Below are positions 22,685 through 28,528 of a DNA stretch of 28,528 nt, in pieces. The stretch's first letter is position 1, and every line of letters begins with the position of its first letter. A program made the translations under genes and the position numbers. The notes below the pieces were generated by a model. It was not told where the DNA came from. It worked only from the letters and a program-made list of their open reading frames with translations, and did not search any database. This stretch comes from CAZXCQ01 sp964639275 (lineage in GTDB: Bacteria; Desulfobacterota; DSM-4660; Desulfatiglandales; Desulfatiglandaceae): the NCBI GenBank assembly GCA_964639275.1, contig CAZXCQ010000046.1, positions 1 through 28,528 of the forward strand, given 5' to 3'.

Positions 22685-23920
22685 TTACTCAAACTTCTTG
22701 ACTATGATGCTGGTATTTACTCCGCCAAAGGCAAAATTTTGCACAACGGCAACCCGGATGGCAGACTCGTAGAGTTTCATCGCGTGTCGAATCATGGAAC
22801 ATCTTTCGTCTACCTCCTCCAGATTCAATGTGGGTGCGATGATCCCGTGTTCCATCATATAAAGGGTAATAATGGTCTCGATAACCCCACACGAACCCAT
22901 GGTATGCCCCATATAACCCTTTAGCCCCGTGACATAGGGCAAATTACCATACACCCGGTATATGGCCTGGGCCTCTGTAACATCCCCCATCTTGGTAGCA
23001 GTGGCATGGGCACTTACAAAATCGACCTCGTCAGGGCTGATCCTTGCATCCTGGAGGCCCAGCCTGATGGTCTGTGTAACCCCATCCACATTTGGCAGAA
23101 TCAGGTCACCACCGTTGTTGTTGCATGAAAATCCGATCACCTCGGCAAGTATCTCTGCCCCTCGCCTCCTGGCGAACTCATATTCCTCCAGGACCACCGC
23201 CCCTGCCCCTTCGCCCACCACAAGGCCATCCCTTTTTGTGTCAAAGGGACGGGGCGTGAGATGCGGAGTATCGTTGAACTCGGTGGAGCACGCCAGCAGA
23301 TTATCAAAGACCGCGACCGTTGTCGTGTCATATTCGTCCGCACCTCCACAGATCATGACATCCTGCATTCCATACTTGATAGACTCATAGCCGAAACCAA
23401 TAGACTGGCTGCTGGTCGTACAGGCGGTGGAGGAAGAGATTACCCTGCCGGTTATCTCAAACATCTTTGTTATGTTGACCGCGGTGGTGTGGACCATCGA
23501 TTTGAGATAATCTACCGCACCGATCGATGAAAACCCCGATTGAGAATCACTAAAAAACTTCTGGTATATATCCCTCTGGATGGTAGGACTCCCGTGTGTT
23601 GAGCCAAAGGCGACTCCCATACGACCGGATGAGAGGATGTTCCTTTCAAGGCCCGCCATTTCAATGGCCTCCTTTGCGACCTGGCAGGCATAATATGAAA
23701 CCGGTCCCATTGTCTTACGATATTTGCGTTTGAAATCATATTCGACCGGATAACCTACCGTCCCAAAGACCTTTGAATGGATATACCCTGACAGCAGGTC
23801 GTCTTCGCGGAGATTGGTTACGCCTGAACTCCCGTTGATAAGGCTGTCGATGATCTCACCCTTCCGATGGCCGATTGGAGTTATCGCAGCGGCCGCGGTG
23901 ATAACCACTCGTCTCTCCAT
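22685..23920 (-). CDS. Beta-ketoacyl-ACP synthase (fifth active KS)
   Basis: The 411-residue KS has Cys167 in SSSTACTTSSQ, His305 in SAHATATKMGD and His339 in GYMGHTMGS, with NFAFGGVN at the end. The HGTGT motif is changed to HATAT, and Ser-Thr-Ala precedes the Cys. An ACP gene is 11 bases upstream (23932) and a PlsC-type acyltransferase 6 bases downstream, so it seems to serve chain transfer to the lipid anchor or the last extension. The layout recalls the third KS of aryl polyene clusters (ApeR), but the gene order here differs. The KS call is firm; the role is inferred. Confidence 0.88.
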   Translation of the reverse strand: MERRVVITAAAAITPIGHRKGEIIDSLINGSSGVTNLREDDLLSGYIHSKVFGTVGYPVEYDFKRKYRKTMGPVSYYACQVAKEAIEMAGLERNILSSGRMGVAFGSTHGSPTIQRDIYQKFFSDSQSGFSSIGAVDYLKSMVHTTAVNITKMFEITGRVISSSTACTTSSQSIGFGYESIKYGMQDVMICGGADEYDTTTVAVFDNLLACSTEFNDTPHLTPRPFDTKRDGLVVGEGAGAVVLEEYEFARRRGAEILAEVIGFSCNNNGGDLILPNVDGVTQTIRLGLQDARISPDEVDFVSAHATATKMGDVTEAQAIYRVYGNLPYVTGLKGYMGHTMGSCGVIETIITLYMMEHGIIAPTLNLEEVDERCSMIRHAMKLYESAIRVAVVQNFAFGGVNTSIIVKKFE

Positions 23921-23931
23921 GGTGCCCCCGT

Positions 23932-24186
23932 CTAAAACCTCTCCTTTGCCAGCGATTCAACATAATCGCAGATCTGGTTGATGGTACGAATTTCCATAGA
24001 CTGTTTTTTTTCGTCCTGCGTCAGTTCTGAGCCCAGTAGCTTCTCAATCTCGCCCAGCAGTTCAAGGGCATCTATGCTGTCAAATTCGTACTTCTCCCTT
24101 AAATCGTCATCCATCCCCGGGTTCTCAATCTCAAATTCCTCTCTAAAGACCTCTAAGATCCTGGATTGTATCTCCTCGCGTGTCAT
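23932..24186 (-). CDS. Acyl carrier protein (EFDSID type)
   Basis: The 84-residue protein is a third ACP, with Ser37 in KYEFDSIDALELLG. The residues just before the site (EF) differ from the GI of the other two ACPs, so the helix-II recognition surface may also differ. It is paired with the KS at 22685-23920 (11-base gap). By analogy to aryl polyene systems, two ACPs in a cluster can have different partners; a third is unexpected. The ATG at 24184-24186 is taken as the start. Confidence 0.88.
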   Translation of the reverse strand: MTREEIQSRILEVFREEFEIENPGMDDDLREKYEFDSIDALELLGEIEKLLGSELTQDEKKQSMEIRTINQICDYVESLAKERF

Positions 24187-24215
24187 ACCATAGACCTCAT
24201 CTCTCGCCAGAAACC

Positions 24216-24245
24216 ATTTATCCCCCCGGCTTTTTGAGAAGTTAC
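24216..24245. repeat. Repeat family B, solo right end
   Basis: ATTTATCCCC, then CTTTTTGAGAAGTTAC, is the right end of the palindrome at 21884-21911 with one short insertion. The other arm is not found, so this is a half copy. It lies in the 175-base gap between the ACP gene and the LpxL-type gene; the rest of that gap shows nothing recognisable. Confidence 0.6.
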
Positions 24246-24361
24246 CTTAAACCTGATGCGCATGTAATTATTAGCAGAACAAGGGAAAAATGGAAACCAC
24301 AAAGTCACCCCACCCCTTGGTTTCTCTCTCCGTGACACAGAGGTCCTTCAAGCCGCAGTCG

Positions 24362-25261
24362 TCAAGAGGGGGATCTTGAAAAGGGGGGCCCCAGGAAACG
24401 CTCGAAATGATACCATTCCAGGGGATTTTCGCGGAGGGCGATTTCAAGAAGATCTGCATATCCCTGGGCCGACCTTGAGGTAGCTTCGCCCCTTTGAGAG
24501 CGTGGAGATGCCATAACATATCTTGGCTCGCTTATTCTGAAATGACAGCTCCTCCTGCCCGTCCGAAAAGAAAAGAATATGAATATGGGTGCACCGGAAA
24601 CAAGCGCAAGGAGATGGGGTGCCTCCGGGAGATTGACCCGGTGGTTTAAAAACCGGACCGGGACAACCCGCTGCCCTTTATTCCATAGCATATCCCCTGT
24701 CATTGAAACGAATCCCCCCTCCTTTAAGAAGCTGATGCCTTCAATGATATCAAGGGGGGATCCCCCGTTCTGATCGACACCAACAACCCGGATGCCGGCC
24801 TGTGAGAGGCCATCTTTTTGGATGCGCTCAATCTGCTCTTTCTGTTTGATGCCCATATAGAGCAGCAACTTCATGTCATGGCTTCTTTGTTTCAAAAGGT
24901 GTGCGGCAACCTCCCAGTTCCCCATGTGGGACATGAGGATAATGCCGCCTGTCCCGGTTTTTTTGGCCTCTTCGAGGTGTTCCCACCCCTCTGAAGTGTA
25001 AGTGAGCCCCCCTAAATCCTGGACCAAGAACCTCTCGAGAAAGACATATGAAAAATTATGGTACTGTCTCCAGGCGCACCATAGGTGGTAAAACCAGTTC
25101 CTCTCCGGGAAAAGTGCGCCATAAAACCGTATACTGACCCGTGCCCTTGCCGGGAAAAAGAGAAAAAAGCCAGCAGAGACTATCCAGGCAAAAAGGATAA
25201 ACACCCACACGCCACAGATCTTTGACAGCATGACAAGAACCTCATAGAAAAGTTCCTTCAC
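24362..25261 (-). CDS. LpxL/HtrB-type lipid acyltransferase
   Basis: The 299-residue protein has a hydrophobic N-terminal anchor (about 10-37) and SHMGNWE (111-117): His112 and Glu117 form the HX4E catalytic motif of the lauroyl/myristoyl acyltransferases. WGW-like and WYHFERF C-terminal features match the family. Such enzymes put a secondary acyl chain on lipid A or on other glycolipids, using acyl-ACP at the inner membrane. In this cluster the donor could be the cluster's own ACP. It begins with a GTG at 25259-25261, seven bases after the MMPL-methyltransferase stop, so the two are coexpressed. Confidence 0.85.
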   Translation of the reverse strand: MKELFYEVLVMLSKICGVWVFILFAWIVSAGFFLFFPARARVSIRFYGALFPERNWFYHLWCAWRQYHNFSYVFLERFLVQDLGGLTYTSEGWEHLEEAKKTGTGGIILMSHMGNWEVAAHLLKQRSHDMKLLLYMGIKQKEQIERIQKDGLSQAGIRVVGVDQNGGSPLDIIEGISFLKEGGFVSMTGDMLWNKGQRVVPVRFLNHRVNLPEAPHLLALVSGAPIFIFFSFRTGRRSCHFRISEPRYVMASPRSQRGEATSRSAQGYADLLEIALRENPLEWYHFERFLGPPFSRSPS

Positions 25262-25268
25262 TGTGTGT

Positions 25269-28200
25269 CTATCCCTTTCTTGCCTTTGCCAGAAACCAGG
25301 TCCTTGGATGTCCTGATCCGGAGGGCTCGGTTTTTACACACTCAAAACCTGTTTGTGAAATAAACGATTTAATCTTATCGACCGATCTGTAATGGGGTTT
25401 TCTCCGAAAGACGTTATCTCGCATGTTGCAAACCCGCTTTGACCAGCCTGTCCTGTTTCCAGGGCAATTGGCCGCCCTTATGATGAGACGTCCTCCCGGA
25501 GAGAGTTGATCATGGAGCCTCTCCAGGGTCAGCCTCAGTTGATCATCCTCCAATTTCTCTATCAAATCGATCATTATGGCGAGATCAGCCGGGACTGCGA
25601 CAGCAGGAATTGTCGGCGCTCCGCCAGGTTCAATAGAACCCCTTTTTCCGATAACCCTCGATGCAATTCTGGCCTTTTCCCGGTCGGGTTCGATTCCATA
25701 CACGCGGGCCTGCGGGTGTAACGCCAGGACCCAAAGGGCAGCGACCCCGTATCCGCTCCCTATATCAATAACCGTTTTCGGTGAATCTAGAAAAAGGGAA
25801 AGTTCGGAGAACATCGGATCAAACATAATCCGGAAACGGACATAGAGACGCACGTATGCCTCCAAATGCCGATATGGTTTGACAATGGTGGCCAGGGCCA
25901 TCTTCTTCCCCTGCCTCATATCCGTTTCTGGCGGTTCAACCGGATCAAACAGGCGCTTCAAGATGGGTGGCAAAATCGCAAAGGTCCCCAGGAGGGAGTA
26001 AGCGATACCAAGAAATGAGGTCACCCCGGCACTCCTGAGCATGGCGTGCGCGGCAAAGGCCAATACCCCAAAGCCGATCATGGTGGATGTCCCTGAAAGA
26101 AATACCGCCATCCTGATAAGGCCCAGAGAAGGATCTGTTTGGTCCATATAACGCTGATATGACCGGACAAAAAAAATGGAGTAATCAATACCCATCCCCA
26201 CCACAACAACAGAGAGCATCAGCGCCGGTATATCCAAAGGGTGTCCCATAAGCTTCAATGTCCCCAGGGTGCTCACAAACGCAAATGATATGGGCAGGAG
26301 TGAAACAAGGGTCAATTGCCAGTCAAGATAGAAGAGAAAAAGGAGAATAACCGCGCTCGCCCCGATGATGAAAAGCATTTTTAGAAAAGTAGCCGATAGG
26401 AGTTGACCCAGTCTTTCTGAAAAGAGGTTCGGGTCGAATATCCTCACCTGCCCCACAGATTGGCAGTCCGAATAAAGCCTTTTTGCATCATACCCGTCAC
26501 GCGGGGTCAGGGTGGCAAATTGCATCCAACCCGTCCCAACCCGGCTCTTGGCTATACCCAGCAGTGGGAAAAACCTCTCGGGTATATCGAGGTTGCCAGG
26601 ATTCCCCTCCTGAATGGTTTTGAAAAAACCATCAAAGGCATCTGGAGAGAAGCCCAGATCATGAGAGGCTGTTTCAATGGATTTTTTGAGCTTTAAGACC
26701 CTGTCATTTTTCCAGAACTCCCTCCATGCCATAAGATTCTGCTTTTCCCTAATCTCCCCTGGGAAGATCATTGATGGAATAAATAAGGAGGCCAGCGCCC
26801 CTGAAGCCGCCCTCTCTTCCAAGATCGATGAGAGTCTGTCCCCTGTTCTTTGTAGTTCTTGAACGCTCTGCCCCTCGGTAGAGAGATATATCTTTGATAA
26901 GAAATCTCCCCAGACATCTTTGAATCTTTCTTCAGCGGTCCTGGTTTCCTCACTCACCGTGTTCATGGCCCTTATATCCACGAGAAAATCGGGTCTTGCA
27001 AAACAGAGCATAAATAGCGCAAAGACAAGCGCCCCGTACGCCTTATGTTTTCCTCCCTTTAGGGCCAGTTTGTTAACCAGACCCTGAACCGGCACGGACC
27101 TTTTTTGTCTCAGGGGAGGCATTACCGGAAATATCAGCGGAAAAATGGTGTGAACAAATAGAAACGAAAATCCAATGCCAAGGGCGGCGAACTGCCCGAT
27201 CTGTGAAAGAACGGGAAACCCGCTGATGGTCAGGACGACAAAGGCTCCAACTGTTGTCAGGGTGGCAAGCAATCCGACAGCCCAGACCTCTCTGGAGGCC
27301 TCCCTGCCAAAGGTCTGATACGGTCGGTCGAGAAACAAGAGATAGGCCAGTCCGTGATCAACCGTAATGGATATTATCCCGCCCCCAAACCCGATGGTCA
27401 GGATTGAGATCGATTTATGAAAAAGTGAATATACAAAGAAGGCGACTATCACCCCTGCTATGGCTGGCACGAAAGACAGCAGCCCCAAAAAGGGTCTGGG
27501 GAAGGCAAAGATGAGTAGGAGCGCTATACCAATGATTGAAAACAGGATTGCCCTCCTGGTGTCGCTCTTTGCCAGGAATTCGTTGTCCAGGGCAGCGCGA
27601 AACGCCCCGACCGGTGAAAGTGTAAAGGAATACCCCTTTTCAGAATACTTCCTGTTAAGTTCCTGTGTAAGACCGTCAATAAGAGCCATCGTCCTACGGG
27701 AAAAGGCCGTATCCGTCCCTGAGCCCCTCGGTTTGGCTACCATAAGGAGATGTCTACCATCGGAGGAAAGCAGCTGTCCTCCATAGATCCGTGAATCCCG
27801 CGGGGGGGCGAGATGCGACAACCTGGCCAGGACAAGATTAGTCAAACCCAAAGGGTCCTTTGCGACCATTTCCACCTGACCAATCCCGCCTATCCCCTGC
27901 AGCGTCAGGAGAAGATCCTCAAGTCTTTTGTGGACCTGGCCCGGTTCCAATAATGGCCCGATTTTGTTCTCGAGCTCTTTATCGGTAAACATCACCGGTA
28001 AATTCTTTATTATGTGGGAGACCAGCTCTGGAAATAGGGCCAGAGATCCTTTCATACCCACGCTTTCAAACAGTCTGCTCTCAATCAATCTTGTCTCGAC
28101 AAGATCACCTGCCTCAACAAGAACATCCGGGTCATGGGCCTGATGGCTCACATCAATGAGTATCTGGTCCTGACCCGGATGATGGAGCATGATATATCTG

Positions 28201-28352
28201 GCATCTGATATGACATTGTCGGTCTGGGGCAGAGCCCCCACAATATCCATGTCGATTTTTATGCGGTACAGGGCAATGACAAGAAGCCCCGCTGCTACGA
28301 TGACCACAGCGATCATTACGAATATGTTGACTGGGTATTTCTTTGAGTTCAT
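25269..28352 (-). CDS. MMPL/RND-type exporter fused to a SAM-dependent methyltransferase
   Basis: The 1027-residue protein consists of an RND/MMPL exporter (1 to about 800) and a class I methyltransferase (about 840-1027). The exporter has one N-terminal segment (9-29), a periplasmic loop, membrane groups at about 267-410 with GFGGGIISITVDHG (321-334), and a second half with GMGIDYSIFF (719-728), the RND-type charged-residue motif. In the tail, VIDIGSGYG (861-869) is the SAM-binding motif I, followed by YGIEPD and the motif SPGGRLIIR. Aryl polyene clusters encode both an MMPL exporter and a methyltransferase as separate genes. Here they are joined, which may couple product methylation to export. 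The start has only a weak ribosome site. The cluster's 3' boundary is uncertain, since the window ends just upstream. Confidence 0.85.
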   Translation of the reverse strand: MNSKKYPVNIFVMIAVVIVAAGLLVIALYRIKIDMDIVGALPQTDNVISDARYIMLHHPGQDQILIDVSHQAHDPDVLVEAGDLVETRLIESRLFESVGMKGSLALFPELVSHIIKNLPVMFTDKELENKIGPLLEPGQVHKRLEDLLLTLQGIGGIGQVEMVAKDPLGLTNLVLARLSHLAPPRDSRIYGGQLLSSDGRHLLMVAKPRGSGTDTAFSRRTMALIDGLTQELNRKYSEKGYSFTLSPVGAFRAALDNEFLAKSDTRRAILFSIIGIALLLIFAFPRPFLGLLSFVPAIAGVIVAFFVYSLFHKSISILTIGFGGGIISITVDHGLAYLLFLDRPYQTFGREASREVWAVGLLATLTTVGAFVVLTISGFPVLSQIGQFAALGIGFSFLFVHTIFPLIFPVMPPLRQKRSVPVQGLVNKLALKGGKHKAYGALVFALFMLCFARPDFLVDIRAMNTVSEETRTAEERFKDVWGDFLSKIYLSTEGQSVQELQRTGDRLSSILEERAASGALASLFIPSMIFPGEIREKQNLMAWREFWKNDRVLKLKKSIETASHDLGFSPDAFDGFFKTIQEGNPGNLDIPERFFPLLGIAKSRVGTGWMQFATLTPRDGYDAKRLYSDCQSVGQVRIFDPNLFSERLGQLLSATFLKMLFIIGASAVILLFLFYLDWQLTLVSLLPISFAFVSTLGTLKLMGHPLDIPALMLSVVVVGMGIDYSIFFVRSYQRYMDQTDPSLGLIRMAVFLSGTSTMIGFGVLAFAAHAMLRSAGVTSFLGIAYSLLGTFAILPPILKRLFDPVEPPETDMRQGKKMALATIVKPYRHLEAYVRLYVRFRIMFDPMFSELSLFLDSPKTVIDIGSGYGVAALWVLALHPQARVYGIEPDREKARIASRVIGKRGSIEPGGAPTIPAVAVPADLAIMIDLIEKLEDDQLRLTLERLHDQLSPGGRLIIRAANCPGNRTGWSKRVCNMRDNVFRRKPHYRSVDKIKSFISQTGFECVKTEPSGSGHPRTWFLAKARKG

Positions 28353-28391
28353 TTCAATTTTTCAAACCACAGTTTCATTCAAGCAAAGATC

Positions 28392-28479
28392 GTAACACCT
28401 TAGCCGTTTGAAAGCTGGGCAATGGGGATTCGGAACCCCCATCGCCCGGTCCGAGTGCCACTCTTGAAAATAGCGTAAC
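28392..28479. repeat. Repeat family A, compact palindrome (copy 4)
   Basis: GTAACACCTTAGCCGTTTGA starts the element and GAAAATAGCGTAAC closes it. Within, GGGCAATGGGG (28417-28427) pairs with CCCCATCGCCC (28437-28447) at 10 of 11 positions, with CCGAGTGCCACTCTTG after. It is 88 bases and lies in front of the MMPL gene. Its last five bases (GTAAC) are also the first of repeat B copy 2, so the two elements share an end. Confidence 0.6.
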
Positions 28480-28528
28480 ATCTCAAAGAACAGGGGGAAA
28501 GGTGTGGCATGGGGGTCTTTTTTTCTTC
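28475..28528. repeat. Repeat family B, copy 2 (cut by window end)
   Basis: GTAACATCTCAAAGAACAGG, then GGAAAGGTGTGGCATGGGGG and CTTTTTTTCTTC, repeats the 21810 copy. The loop is inverted relative to that copy (GGGTCTTTTTTT here, its complement there), so the element lies in the opposite orientation. Only one arm is in the window. Confidence 0.6.

Overview
This window looks like a secondary-lipid gene cluster from a Gram-negative bacterium. The envelope genes (a LolA-like carrier, a lipoprotein, an RND/MMPL exporter, an LpxL-type acyltransferase) point to an outer membrane. The radical-SAM content, mixed codon use and style of intergenic palindromes suggest an anaerobe, perhaps a deltaproteobacterium (Desulfobacterota). 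The taxonomic guess is inference only. No rRNA, tRNA, CRISPR array or transposase gene is visible.

The core resembles the aryl polyene (APE) clusters of Gram-negative bacteria: a dissociated type II fatty-acid/polyketide synthase with lipid-tailoring and export genes. It encodes five ketosynthase (KS) domains with a full Cys-His-His triad, two Cys-less KS-like (chain-length-factor) domains, three acyl carrier proteins, three dehydratases of different folds or subfamilies, one ketoreductase, one hot-dog thioesterase and one phosphopantetheinyl transferase. The envelope set is a GT2 glycosyltransferase, a PlsC-type and an LpxL-type acyltransferase, a LolA-like carrier, a DUF3261-like lipoprotein and an MMPL exporter. 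No enoyl reductase is present, so a chain made here should keep its double bonds.

The unusual part is five radical-SAM enzymes: three of the B12-binding-domain type (4077-5525, 13679-15031, 20544-21809) and two related smaller ones (10559-11554, 11826-12917) with a shared C-terminal Cys motif. The starter genes of classical APE clusters (ammonia lyase, AMP ligase) are absent from the window. Three domain fusions are also present: dehydratase-phosphopantetheinyl transferase, KS-chain-length factor, and MMPL exporter-methyltransferase. I infer a polyene-like, envelope-anchored lipid that is rearranged, methylated or cyclised by radical chemistry. The product cannot be read from the sequence.

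Layout. 14-601: an exported BamE-like protein, probably outside the core. 602-969: non-coding with a repeat remnant. 970-5525 (+): KS, chain-length factor, glycosyltransferase, B12 radical SAM. 5709-8948 (-): KS, thioesterase, dehydratase-PPTase. 9165-10415 (-): a second FabF-like KS. 10559-17489 (-): ACP, KS-CLF, B12 radical SAM, dehydratase, ACP and two radical SAM enzymes in transcription order from 17489 down. 17701-21809 (+): dehydratase, ketoreductase, LolA-like, DUF3261-like, B12 radical SAM. 21908-28352 (-): MMPL-methyltransferase, LpxL-like, ACP, KS, PlsC-like. The two large arms diverge from 17490-17700, and three families of palindromic repeats sit almost only at transcription-unit borders.
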